64,000 nucleotides of DNA from Pseudoalteromonas sp. MEBiC 03607. Its GTDB lineage: Bacteria; Pseudomonadota; Gammaproteobacteria; Enterobacterales; Alteromonadaceae. Below the pieces are notes generated by a model that worked only from the letters and a program-made list of their open reading frames with translations, searched no databases and had not been told where the DNA came from. Below, one piece after another: positions 1 to 10,421 of the stretch. Each line of letters opens with the position of its first letter. Positions within the stretch are counted from its first letter, which is position 1. The position numbers and the translations under genes are program-made. The stretch is taken from NCBI RefSeq assembly GCF_004792295.1, contig NZ_SRRY01000001.1:594501-658500 (forward strand). Reading direction: 5' to 3'.

Positions 1-147
1 ATAGAGTGTGTTTAATTTTGAGAAGTTTATTCTCTTGCTCTTTAAAAATTTGGAAAGCTGATATTAAAATTCTTATAGATATTCGTATCTATAAAGAGTT
101 TTCAAAAGTAAAAATATGCCAGTTAATCAGTAATGATTAATCGGTAT

Positions 148-3175
<3,028 letters not shown>

Positions 3176-3240
3176 ACATTTACTTGATATCAGAATTCCG
3201 AATTTTAGTTAATTGCAAAAGCGATTAACGCCCCAAATTT

Positions 3241-3356
3241 GCTTGGTGACAATAGCGTTTTGGACCCACCTGACCCCATGCCGAACTCAGTAGTGAAACG
3301 AAACAGCGCCGATGATAGTGTGGCATTTGCCATGTGAAAGTAGGACATCGCCAGGC
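3241..3356 (+). rRNA. rrf: 5S ribosomal RNA
   Basis: The gene is about 116 nt. Its terminal stem is formed by GCTTGGTGAC at the start and CATCGCCAGGC at the end. The internal consensus CCCATGCCGAACTCAG is present at about 3276-3291. It lies 123 bp downstream of 23S, the usual gammaproteobacterial order. Exact ends are estimated. Confidence 0.95.
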
Positions 3357-3368
3357 TCCAAATTAAAG

Positions 3369-3399
3369 AAAGCCCGATTCGAAAGAGTCGGGCTTTTTT
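3369..3399 (+). terminator. rRNA operon Rho-independent terminator
   Basis: The stem AAGCCCGA / TCGGGCTT is followed by TTTTTT, 13 bp after 5S. It closes the rRNA operon. Confidence 0.95.
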
Positions 3400-3870
3400 G
3401 CGTCTGGAGCTGTCAGCTTTCAGCTGTCAGACGTCAGTTGAAATGTGGGGTTGTCCTGTACAGAGTCGTCCTCATCACTCTCCTTGCTTACCCTCCAGGT
3501 AGGTTGGGTAGAGCGGAGCGAAACCCAACGAGTTAGCGAGTTGCTAGTTAGCAAGGGTAAAGTTGAATTGTTGGGTTGTTTAGTAGAGAGTCTCCCTCAG
3601 CAACAACCCCCGTAGGAGGCACTTCAGTGCCGAATTCAGACCTTTACAAAAACATTTACGGCTAAAGCCATTCCTACAAGTACACTTTGCCTAGAACCTC
3701 CGGCAGAGGAAGACGCAGCACCAAACACCTCGACCGCGCGGCTGATCGCTGACGGCTGAAAGCTGATAGCACTGTGTTGGGTTTCGCTGCGCTCTACCCA
3801 ACCTACGCCAGGCTTTAAACTTTCCCCTTTCTAACTAGCAATTCACGACCCAATTTACCCTTTGTTGCAA
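3400..3870. repeat. Gene-free mosaic of REP-like inverted repeats
   Basis: No gene is seen in 3400-3941. Three elements occur twice in opposite orientation. Element A lies at 3408-3436 and 3741-3770 (core CAGCTTTCAGC). Element B lies at 3499-3529 and 3776-3806 (TAGGTTGGGTAGAGCG...AACCCAAC, itself palindromic at its ends, one mismatch between copies). Element C lies at 3541-3564 and 3818-3842 (TTGCTAGTTAG). A fourth element, D (3612-3677), has outer arms GTAGGA / TCCTAC and inner hairpins GGCACTTCAGTGCC and GGCTAAAGCC. The pairs come in order A-B-C...A'-B'-C', so the layout is not a simple inverted duplication. Short dispersed palindromes of this kind are known REP-type elements; no transposase lies nearby. 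Confidence 0.75.
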
Positions 3871-3941
3871 TTTTAATCTTGGTTTAGTACCTGAGCTATG
3901 TAAAACTATTTGCGTTTTTAAACCACAATCAGGTGACATGA

Positions 3942-4874
3942 ATGTCTCAAATAAAAGCTTGGAAACTTATTAGCCTGTTTTGTTTGGTAAGCTTGCTTAT
4001 GGGCTGTGAGTCGAAAGAAGAGCAGCTTAAACAAACAATACAACAATCCATAGAAAAAGCTGAGGTTGAATTAAATCAGCTTGGTACAGCGCTTGATAAT
4101 GGCTCTTTGCGTAATGCGACGATACTTAAACAATACGGACAGGTGCTTGCTGAGCAGCAGCCGCAACTTTCTGAGATCGCGCGAGTAATTAGTCTTGATG
4201 CCACTCGTGAAGGGGCTATCTATACAGGTCTTAAACAACGTTTAGCAGATGTTAAGTCTACTTATCTAATACCCCCTTATGAAGATACCCTTCATCAACT
4301 TGATCTTATTCGTGATGCTGCCAAGCCATCTTTATTTCAGGATGCGCTGACTGATCCTATAAATATGCTTGCCGATATGTCGCAGGGCTCACTAGCGCGG
4401 GTTGGTGCAATTAGTGAAGCAGCTGAAGGTGAAAGCGTTGGTAACCAATTAGTTGGCAACCCTAACTATGGGCAGTGGCAAACAAATAGCAGCGGTACCA
4501 GCTTTTGGGTTTGGTATGGAATGTATCGCATGTTGGGTGATGTATTTGACCGAGTTGAATATGGTCGCTGGAGCCGTCATAGAAAGTACAGTTATTACAA
4601 TGACTATGGCCGTTATCGTTATTCGAGTCCAAAACAGATTAAAGCACAACAGACTGTTGAGACGCGAACTCGTCAGTCTTATCAACGCCAAGGTAAACAA
4701 TTCACTAGTCCGTATGCCACTAAGCGCAGTGGTGCATCTGGATTAAGCCGTAGCAGCTATACGCCGCCACGCACACGTAGTAGCTATGCTTCTAGCAGTA
4801 GTTACAGTAAAAGCTCTGGGTCATTACGCAACAGCTCGAGCAGAACATCACGTGGCATTAGCCGCGGTAAGTAG
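3942..4874 (+). CDS. Lipoprotein opening the PspA/DUF350 stress island
   Basis: A 310-residue protein with a lipoprotein signal (hydrophobic residues 9-21, lipobox LMGC, Cys at 22). It should be a membrane-anchored periplasmic lipoprotein. Residues 25-130 look helical and charged. The middle has a Trp/Tyr-rich stretch (FWVWYGMYRM, then RHRKYSYYNDYGRYRY). The last 90 residues are rich in Ser, Arg and Tyr and are likely disordered. The start follows AGGTGA by 6 bp. It lies 30 bp upstream of the DUF350 gene in the same direction, so it is probably the first gene of that unit. No enzymatic domain is recognised. Its role near PspA and YjfK homologues suggests envelope stress, but this is inference. 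Confidence 0.85.
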   Translation: MSQIKAWKLISLFCLVSLLMGCESKEEQLKQTIQQSIEKAEVELNQLGTALDNGSLRNATILKQYGQVLAEQQPQLSEIARVISLDATREGAIYTGLKQRLADVKSTYLIPPYEDTLHQLDLIRDAAKPSLFQDALTDPINMLADMSQGSLARVGAISEAAEGESVGNQLVGNPNYGQWQTNSSGTSFWVWYGMYRMLGDVFDRVEYGRWSRHRKYSYYNDYGRYRYSSPKQIKAQQTVETRTRQSYQRQGKQFTSPYATKRSGASGLSRSSYTPPRTRSSYASSSSYSKSSGSLRNSSSRTSRGISRGK

Positions 4875-4904
4875 TGAAAAGAATAACCACCGGAGTTACA
4901 ACAT

Positions 4905-5804
4905 ATGTATGAATTTAATGGAATAACAACTTGGTCGTTGCAAGCTTTAGCAATCGACTTTGCAATCATTATCGCTTTATTTGTCAGCCTAAAATTTATC
5001 AAAGGCTGGGTGTCTAACTTACACGCTAATGATGAAATAACTGAGCGTGACAATTTTGCTTTTGGTATTAGTTTTGCTGCGGGGCTTGTGGCACTGGCAA
5101 TTGTTCTTAGTGGTGTAAGCAGCGGCTCATTTGCACCAACCTTGCAACAAGAAGCATTACAAATGCTAGGTTATGGTGTGATGGCAATTGTGCTTATTAA
5201 GCTTGGTCATTTCTTCCAAGACAAGGTAGCGCTTCGTAAAGTGAGCCTGCATGACGAAATCGTAAAAGGTAACGCAACTGCGGCACTGATTGATTTTGGT
5301 CATGTAGTGAGTGTTGCTATTGTGATTCGCTCAGCTTTATTTTGGGTGGCAACCGAAGGCTGGCATGGTATTCCAATCGTGATCGCGGCCTTTGCAATTG
5401 GCAGCATTGCGATGCTACTGATCAGTCAATATCGCGTGCAGTTATTCAAACGTACTAATCGCAGTGGCGATTGCTTACAACAAGCGGTTATAGACGGCAA
5501 CTTAGCTGTGGGTATTCGTTACGCTGGCTTTTTAGTGGGCAGTGCATTGGCATTAACTGCTGCATCAGGTATTGCTCCTTATGCGGCTGATAATATTGTA
5601 GCTAGTTTAGGTTACTGGGCATTAAGTGCAGCGGTAAGTTTAGTTGCCTTCATTTTACTACACTTAGTGACTATCAAAATCATCCTATCTGGTTGTGATA
5701 TTTCAGACGAAGTGAACCGTCAGAAGAACGTAGGTGTAGCCGCTATTTCAGCAGCGGTTTCATTTGCGATTGGTTCGACTATGGCAACCTTGTTAGGTGC
5801 CTAA
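4905..5804 (+). CDS. Double DUF350 inner-membrane protein (YjfL-like)
   Basis: A 299-residue, highly hydrophobic protein with about eight predicted membrane spans arranged as two similar halves (roughly 10-150 and 155-299). Each half resembles the DUF350/YjfL family; E. coli YjfL is a single-domain protein of about 130 residues, so this looks like a tandem fusion. DUF350 proteins have no established biochemical function but recur next to PspA, YjfK and spermidine-synthase-like genes. The start follows GGAG by 9 bp. The stop is 3 bp before the next gene, so the two are co-transcribed and probably translationally coupled. Confidence 0.88.
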   Translation: MYEFNGITTWSLQALAIDFAIIIALFVSLKFIKGWVSNLHANDEITERDNFAFGISFAAGLVALAIVLSGVSSGSFAPTLQQEALQMLGYGVMAIVLIKLGHFFQDKVALRKVSLHDEIVKGNATAALIDFGHVVSVAIVIRSALFWVATEGWHGIPIVIAAFAIGSIAMLLISQYRVQLFKRTNRSGDCLQQAVIDGNLAVGIRYAGFLVGSALALTAASGIAPYAADNIVASLGYWALSAAVSLVAFILLHLVTIKIILSGCDISDEVNRQKNVGVAAISAAVSFAIGSTMATLLGA

Positions 5805-5807
5805 TTA

Positions 5808-7529
5808 GTGTCTACTACAACAAGCGCCCCAAGTAGAGCCAATCTACTTGGGCATGATTTCCTATTAATATCTGTTATGGCCGTACTCGCTGGGTGCGGC
5901 CTTATTTATGAATACCTTCTATCTCATTATGCAGGTCGTGTCTTAGGCTCGGTCGAGAGTGCCATTTATGCCATGATTGGCACCATGATTGTAGCAATGG
6001 GGATCGGTGCATTTTTAGCGCGTTGGTTTAAAGATGCATTTACTGCTTTTGCTTGGCTTGAGAGCATTATTGCTTTGGTCGGCATGGGCTGTATTTTAGC
6101 GATTGCGAGTGTTATCGCTGTCAGTTATTCATTACCACATATCTTCTCTGAAATTTTTAACCTGCCTCCAGATACCGTACTTAACGGCTACGTGTTTGAA
6201 AAGCTGCAAGAGTGGTCGCGTTTCTTGCCCTATGTGTTTGGTCTATTACTTGGGCTATTAATCGGTATGGAGATCCCGCTAATTGCGCGTATTCGTCAGC
6301 AAGTCTACGGGCGCTTTTTAGAAAACAATGCGGGTACCATTTACGGGGCAGATTATATTGGTGCCGGTGTCGGTGCTGCTATTTGGGTGAGTATTATGCT
6401 CGCGATGCCAATTATGCAAGCAGCAGCTTGGACGGCATTATTTAATATTATTGCCGGTCTCGTGTTCTTATGGCGCTATCATCAACATGTTTGCTTCGCT
6501 AAGCTACTGTTAGTTTGCCATGGACTTTTGTTGGTGTTTTTTGCGTTTGTGCTTGTGCTTGGCACTAGCTGGATGAAAAACCTAAGTAATGTTTTATACA
6601 AAGATAAAGTCATCTACTCGCAAGCAACTAAGTATCAGCACTTGGTGTTAACTGAGCGTTTGAGTCGCAATCAGCCGAATGCAATTACTGATCTTTATCT
6701 AAATGGCCGTTTACAGTTCTCAAGTGTGGATGAGCAAATTTATCATTCAATGCTTGTCTATCCTGCCATGTTGGCTTCAAATCGCCACGACCGCGTGTTG
6801 ATCATCGGTGGCGGTGACGGGCTTGCATTACGTGATGTTTTGAAGTGGCCAGTAGAGCATGTCACTCTGGTTGACTTAGATGGTCAGCTGTTAAACTTAT
6901 TTGGTAATGATGTTGGCGACTATGATGCGCCAGAGAAAATCAGAACACGTTTAACAGCGCTAAATAAACATTCTATGAGCGACCCTCGTGCTGATATTCG
7001 CATTGCAGATGCCTTTTTAGAGGTCGAAGCAATGCTGGCAAAAGGCGAGCGCTTTGACACTATTTTAATTGACCTACCAGACCCTAATCACCCTGATCTC
7101 AATAAGATGTACAGTGACTATTTTTACAATCATGTACGTCAGTTATTGGCGCCTGACGGGGCTGTGGCCGTGCAATCAACATCCCCTTATCATGCGAAGA
7201 AAGCATTTTTGAGTATTGCTAAAACAATGAAAGCTGCGGGTTTTGGTTATGTTGAGCAATACCAACAAAATATTCCTTCGTTTGGTCAATGGGGTTGGAC
7301 AATCGCGACCACTGCTGGCAAATCAGCAAGTCAGCGAATTCGTGAAATTAACGAATTACCCGTGCCATCTCGTTGGGTAAGTAAAGAATATTTATTGGCT
7401 TCTTTTGTATTTCCGAATCATTTTTTTGAACAAGTAAACACGATTGAAGTCAATAGATTAGGTTCTGGAACCTTATATGATTATTACCGCCAAGCGTGGC
7501 AAGTTGAAACCGAATTGTACAAAAATTGA
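5808..7529 (+). CDS. Membrane-anchored spermidine-synthase-like protein
   Basis: 573 residues starting with GTG, 3 bp after the DUF350 gene. Residues 15-265 form about seven membrane spans. Residues 270-520 form a spermidine synthase/Rossmann-fold aminopropyltransferase-like domain with the glycine-rich motif VLIIGGGDGLALRDV (about 329-343) and the acidic VTLVDLDGQ and LIDLPDP motifs, corresponding to the nucleotide-substrate and catalytic regions of SpeE. Polyamine aminopropyltransferases with a multi-spanning N-terminal domain are a known family, often beside DUF350 genes. Activity on putrescine is not shown by the sequence; a polyamine-like head-group or lipid modification is possible. Confidence 0.9.
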   Translation: MSTTTSAPSRANLLGHDFLLISVMAVLAGCGLIYEYLLSHYAGRVLGSVESAIYAMIGTMIVAMGIGAFLARWFKDAFTAFAWLESIIALVGMGCILAIASVIAVSYSLPHIFSEIFNLPPDTVLNGYVFEKLQEWSRFLPYVFGLLLGLLIGMEIPLIARIRQQVYGRFLENNAGTIYGADYIGAGVGAAIWVSIMLAMPIMQAAAWTALFNIIAGLVFLWRYHQHVCFAKLLLVCHGLLLVFFAFVLVLGTSWMKNLSNVLYKDKVIYSQATKYQHLVLTERLSRNQPNAITDLYLNGRLQFSSVDEQIYHSMLVYPAMLASNRHDRVLIIGGGDGLALRDVLKWPVEHVTLVDLDGQLLNLFGNDVGDYDAPEKIRTRLTALNKHSMSDPRADIRIADAFLEVEAMLAKGERFDTILIDLPDPNHPDLNKMYSDYFYNHVRQLLAPDGAVAVQSTSPYHAKKAFLSIAKTMKAAGFGYVEQYQQNIPSFGQWGWTIATTAGKSASQRIREINELPVPSRWVSKEYLLASFVFPNHFFEQVNTIEVNRLGSGTLYDYYRQAWQVETELYKN

Positions 7530-7541
7530 TATTTTATAGTT

Positions 7542-7588
7542 GACATAATATGTCGGCTATGCAAATCTTAACTCAGACATAATATGTC
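7542..7588. promoter_or_regulatory. Tandem 13-bp operator-like near-palindromes upstream of yjfI
   Basis: GACATAATATGTC occurs at 7542-7554 and again, identical, at 7576-7588, 34 bp apart centre to centre (about three helical turns). Each copy is symmetric apart from its central base. They fill most of the 79-bp gap before yjfI, and the first overlaps a TTGACA -35-like hexamer (7540-7545). They look like binding sites for a dimeric regulator controlling yjfI-yjfJ. The regulator is unknown. Confidence 0.65.
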
Positions 7589-7608
7589 AAAACGTAAAAA
7601 GGTGAGAC

Positions 7609-8022
7609 ATGGAATTAAATGAACTATCAATCAAACTGGCTTCTTTTGAAACGGAAGGTGTGAGCTTTGAGTCTTTCTTGATTGCCAACGAAGGTGAGCA
7701 AGATGTGTTACAAGTTATCGTCGATGGGAATGATGAGTTACCTATCTTTGTTACTCAAACAGAAGAGCAATTACTGTGTATTAGCTACCTGTTTGCTGAA
7801 GACGAAGTACAAGCAGATATGCGTAATGAGTTAAACGAAACGTTACTACGTTTAAATGTACCAATTCCATTAAGCGCATTTGCAAAAATTGATGATAAGT
7901 ACGCTATTTTTGGCGCCTTATCGGTTAATTCATCGTTTGATGATATTACCCATGAGTTGGTAACACTGGCAGACAATGCGATTGATGCGCTTGAAGCCGT
8001 GACCATTTATTTAAACGATTAA
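7609..8022 (+). CDS. yjfI: DUF2170 family protein (YjfI-like)
   Basis: A 137-residue acidic soluble protein matching the DUF2170/YjfI family in length and in its position directly before a PspA-type gene. It has no signal peptide or membrane span. The start follows AAGGTGAG. It is 24 bp upstream of yjfJ and behind two identical operator-like palindromes. The molecular function of the family is unknown. Conserved linkage to PspA/IM30 and YjfK suggests a cytoplasmic role in membrane stress. Confidence 0.85.
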   Translation: MELNELSIKLASFETEGVSFESFLIANEGEQDVLQVIVDGNDELPIFVTQTEEQLLCISYLFAEDEVQADMRNELNETLLRLNVPIPLSAFAKIDDKYAIFGALSVNSSFDDITHELVTLADNAIDALEAVTIYLND

Positions 8023-8046
8023 TTAGCAATTTCTGGAGTTAAGATT

Positions 8047-8739
8047 ATGAGTATTTTAAAGAAACTATTTACAGCTGTACGTGGTGGCGCTCGTGAAGCA
8101 GGACAAGCAATTGTTGATGCAAACGGTATCCGTATCTTTGAACAAGAAATTGCTGATGCACAAAATGCCTTACAACGTGCAAAAAAAAGCCTGACTGAAG
8201 TAATGGCAAAAGAGATGCAAACGAAGCGTAAAATTAGCGCACTAGATGCATCAATTGCTGAGCATGAAGCGTATGCAGGTCAAGCGCTTGAAAAAGGCAA
8301 CGAAGCGCTAGCATTAGAAATCGCAGAAAAAATTGGTGATTTTGAAGCTGAGAAAGCAGAGCACGAAGAAGTGCTAGCTGGTTTTAGTAACCATATCGTG
8401 CAGTTAAAGCAGCAAGTTAAAGAAGCTGAAAAATCGATTAAAGAAAACCAACGCCAATTAACGATGGTTAAAACGACAGAAAGTGTGCAGCAAGCAACAA
8501 TGGCTGTAAACAGCACGCTAAATACGAATAGCTCATCAATGACATCAGCACGTGAGTCTCTAGAGCGTATTAAACAACGCCAGCAAGACCGCCAAGACCA
8601 GTTAGGTGCGGCTAAGCAATTAGAAGCTGACACTAACGGCGATGATTTAAAAGCGAAAATGGCTGAAGCGGGTATTGGTGATACGAGCCCGAAAAGCGCG
8701 GATATTTTGGCGCGTATTAAAGCAAAACAAAATAGCTAA
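8047..8739 (+). CDS. yjfJ: PspA/IM30 family protein (YjfJ-like)
   Basis: 230 residues, almost entirely coiled-coil helix: heptad-rich regions run from about 30 to 155 (for example LKQQVKEAEKSIKENQRQL). The N-terminal amphipathic start MSILKKLFTAVRGGAREAG is typical of the membrane-binding helix of PspA/IM30 (ESCRT-III-like) proteins. Such proteins polymerise on damaged inner membrane. The C-terminal part (170-230) is a separate predicted helical piece. The operon is yjfI-yjfJ, closed by a strong terminator. No PspF, PspB or PspC is adjacent, so this is the YjfJ branch rather than the classical psp operon. Confidence 0.92.
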   Translation: MSILKKLFTAVRGGAREAGQAIVDANGIRIFEQEIADAQNALQRAKKSLTEVMAKEMQTKRKISALDASIAEHEAYAGQALEKGNEALALEIAEKIGDFEAEKAEHEEVLAGFSNHIVQLKQQVKEAEKSIKENQRQLTMVKTTESVQQATMAVNSTLNTNSSSMTSARESLERIKQRQQDRQDQLGAAKQLEADTNGDDLKAKMAEAGIGDTSPKSADILARIKAKQNS

Positions 8740-8759
8740 TCTGTTAGCGGAAAAACAAA

Positions 8760-8790
8760 AGGTAACCCACGCACTGGGTTACCTTTTTTA
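8760..8790 (+). terminator. Rho-independent terminator after yjfJ
   Basis: The stem AGGTAACCCA / TGGGTTACCT is followed by TTTTTT. It separates yjfIJ from yjfK, so yjfK is reached by read-through or by its own promoter. Confidence 0.92.
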
Positions 8791-8810
8791 CTTCAACAAG
8801 GAGTCAGCCA

Positions 8811-9449
8811 ATGTTTAACTTTTTTAAATCTAAAAAAGCTCCAGAGCGTCAGCTTACTGATCCAAGCCAATTACTCGTTGGTGATATGTTAACTGTGATT
8901 GATTCGTTTGCTTACCCAAGCTGGTTAAAAGGACAGACTTTGCGAGTTACTGATGTGCAAACGTATCAGTATCAACGTAGTGCAGAGTATGAGTTGGTAC
9001 TCGAAAGCGAATCTGGCCAAGTGGTGTTTTTGCAAATCGAGTCAGATGACGGTGAACAGTGGGCACACTTTGCGATCAAAATTCAACGCGATGATGTTGA
9101 TGAAATTTTTACTCTCGATGAGTTCGCTCGTATTTTTGATGAAGACGAATTAACGGCAATTAATGTACAAAATAGCCCAGAACGTTTTAGTCACTTTTTG
9201 GCATCGAGCTACAAACAAACAGAAGCACCTTATGTGTGTTATTTCCATAATAAGGACTACCGTAATAAGCCTTTACCTCGCTATGAAGACGAGGGCGGTG
9301 AGCCGTGTGAAATGATCTGTTTAAGCTCTGATGATGAATCGCATAGTTTAAATATTGAAATTTGGGAAGGCGGTGAAACAGAGGTATCACTGACGTTAAC
9401 CAGACCAATTAGCGATATTGTTGACTTATTTCCTGGGGATGCCAAGTGA
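8811..9449 (+). CDS. yjfK: DUF2491 family protein (YjfK-like)
   Basis: 212 residues, close to the length of E. coli YjfK (about 219), and in the same gene order after the PspA-like gene. It is a soluble, acidic, beta-rich protein with N-terminus MFNFFKSKKAP and no signal peptide. The start follows AAGGAG by 8 bp. The 3' end overlaps the next GTG start by 4 bp, so translation is coupled. The family has no known biochemical activity. Its recurrent neighbours (PspA, DUF350, spermidine-synthase-like protein) suggest one membrane-stress system. Confidence 0.87.
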   Translation: MFNFFKSKKAPERQLTDPSQLLVGDMLTVIDSFAYPSWLKGQTLRVTDVQTYQYQRSAEYELVLESESGQVVFLQIESDDGEQWAHFAIKIQRDDVDEIFTLDEFARIFDEDELTAINVQNSPERFSHFLASSYKQTEAPYVCYFHNKDYRNKPLPRYEDEGGEPCEMICLSSDDESHSLNIEIWEGGETEVSLTLTRPISDIVDLFPGDAK

Positions 9450-9763
9450 GTGATGCAAAAGCTAAGTGGCAGCGTCAGGAACAAGCAGTTAGAGCCACAC
9501 AAATGGCGTTTGATTTAAGCTCTGAAGTGCAAAAATCAATTAAGAAGCAAGCCATTGACCAAGAGCTTACGCCATCAGATATGATCCGTAAGATTTTGGA
9601 GCTCGACGTTAAGTCGAAAAAAACCAGACAGCGTTTATCGTTTAACTTAAATGATGAAGAAATTGCCTTATTGGCTGAGCGGTTTGGTGTTGCTGCTGAT
9701 GATAAGCGAGCTGTGAAACAGCGTGTGGCAGAACTACTCATTGCGCACAGTAAAAAAAGCTAA
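9446..9763 (+). CDS. Tandem ribbon-helix-helix-like protein
   Basis: A 105-residue basic protein starting at a GTG that overlaps the yjfK stop. Two successive segments each look like a strand plus two helices: residues 16-53 (RATQMAFDLSSEV... PSDMIRKILEL) and 61-101 (RQRLSFNLNDEEI... VKQRVAELLIAH). The first resembles ribbon-helix-helix (Arc/MetJ/CopG) DNA-binding folds; the second is a looser match. If both are real, one chain could act as a pseudo-dimer. An N-terminal charged helix (1-15) precedes them. It could be the local regulator or an adaptor of YjfK. Function is inferred from pattern only. Confidence 0.7.
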   Translation: MSDAKAKWQRQEQAVRATQMAFDLSSEVQKSIKKQAIDQELTPSDMIRKILELDVKSKKTRQRLSFNLNDEEIALLAERFGVAADDKRAVKQRVAELLIAHSKKS

Positions 9764-9775
9764 GGTTTTGCCTTT

Positions 9776-9819
9776 ACTTCTTTAAGCCCTTACACTGAGA
9801 CTAGATGTTTTAAAGAAGT
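9776..9819 (+). promoter_or_regulatory. Inverted repeat that can mask a ribosome-binding site
   Basis: The arms ACTTCTTTAA (9776-9785) and TTAAAGAAGT (9810-9819) are perfectly complementary, with a 24-nt loop. The second arm contains the purine-rich ribosome-binding site of the small membrane protein starting at 9823. Folding would hide that site. No T-run follows, so it is not a typical terminator. Confidence 0.45.
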
Positions 9820-9822
9820 GAC

Positions 9823-10014
9823 ATGACTTTGGATATTATTTTACTTGCGTATTTAGTTATTTTTGCATTATTTGGCACTGCAGCAAGTTACTTTGTTCGC
9901 TACATTTACGCTTACTGGGTGCATAATACAATGCAGGTAAAGTACATTTATAAGGCCGGGATTTGTATCATCAGCGTGGTGATAGTATCCGGCCTTATTG
10001 CATTGTTTACTTAA
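9823..10014 (+). CDS. Small two-span membrane protein
   Basis: 63 residues with two hydrophobic segments (about 4-24 and 44-62) separated by a Tyr-rich, basic stretch (VRYIYAYWVHNTMQVKYIY). It is probably an inner-membrane protein. The start follows AAGAAGTG. The 3' end overlaps the convergent lipoprotein gene by 8 bp. It could belong to the preceding stress island, as short membrane proteins often accompany PspA-type systems, but no family is recognised. Confidence 0.65.
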   Translation: MTLDIILLAYLVIFALFGTAASYFVRYIYAYWVHNTMQVKYIYKAGICIISVVIVSGLIALFT

Positions 10015-10408
10015 TCTCGATTGCTTGGCACTGCTTTGAAATACACAGTGATTGTACCGGCAGGACTGGCGAGCAATCGTTAACGGTTAATGCTTGCTCA
10101 GATGACTTCTCAGCCGCTGTAATTCGCTCTGCAAGTTGCTCCGCTTGTTCTTGTGCGGTGTTTAACGTTGAATAGACCACATAGCGACTTGGGCCACCAC
10201 ATGCTCGTTCACCGACTTCTAACACCTTACATTGAAAGCTTGCATTACAGCTATTATTACTAACGATATCGTTCAGCTGATCATTTAAATCACCTAAATC
10301 AACGCGTGCAGAACTACCTGACGTTGTTGTTTCACAACCAGTTAAAGCAATACTTGCTAACACAGTTGTGGTGATGAAAAGTTTCTTAAAAGTCGATGAA
10401 CGAACCAT
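10007..10408 (-). CDS. Small Cys-containing lipoprotein, paralogue 1
   Basis: 133 residues with a lipoprotein signal (lipobox LTGC, Cys at 25). The mature domain holds a conserved pattern shared with the next upstream gene: CNASFQCKVLEVGERACGGPS, then a Tyr/Ser motif (VVYS), a helical stretch, and two further Cys near the C-terminus (SLCISKQC). The even number of cysteines in an exported domain suggests disulphide bonds. The start follows AAGGAA by 8 bp. It is downstream of its paralogue in the same direction with a 13-bp gap, so the two probably form an operon. Function unknown. Confidence 0.82.
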   Translation of the reverse strand: MVRSSTFKKLFITTTVLASIALTGCETTTSGSSARVDLGDLNDQLNDIVSNNSCNASFQCKVLEVGERACGGPSRYVVYSTLNTAQEQAEQLAERITAAEKSSEQALTVNDCSPVLPVQSLCISKQCQAIEIK

Positions 10409-10421
10409 TATTGCTTATTCC

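Noticed and set aside
3312..3536. Frame running from 5S through the terminator
   Set aside because: It overlaps 5S rRNA and its terminator and contains REP-like repeats; no ribosome-binding site.
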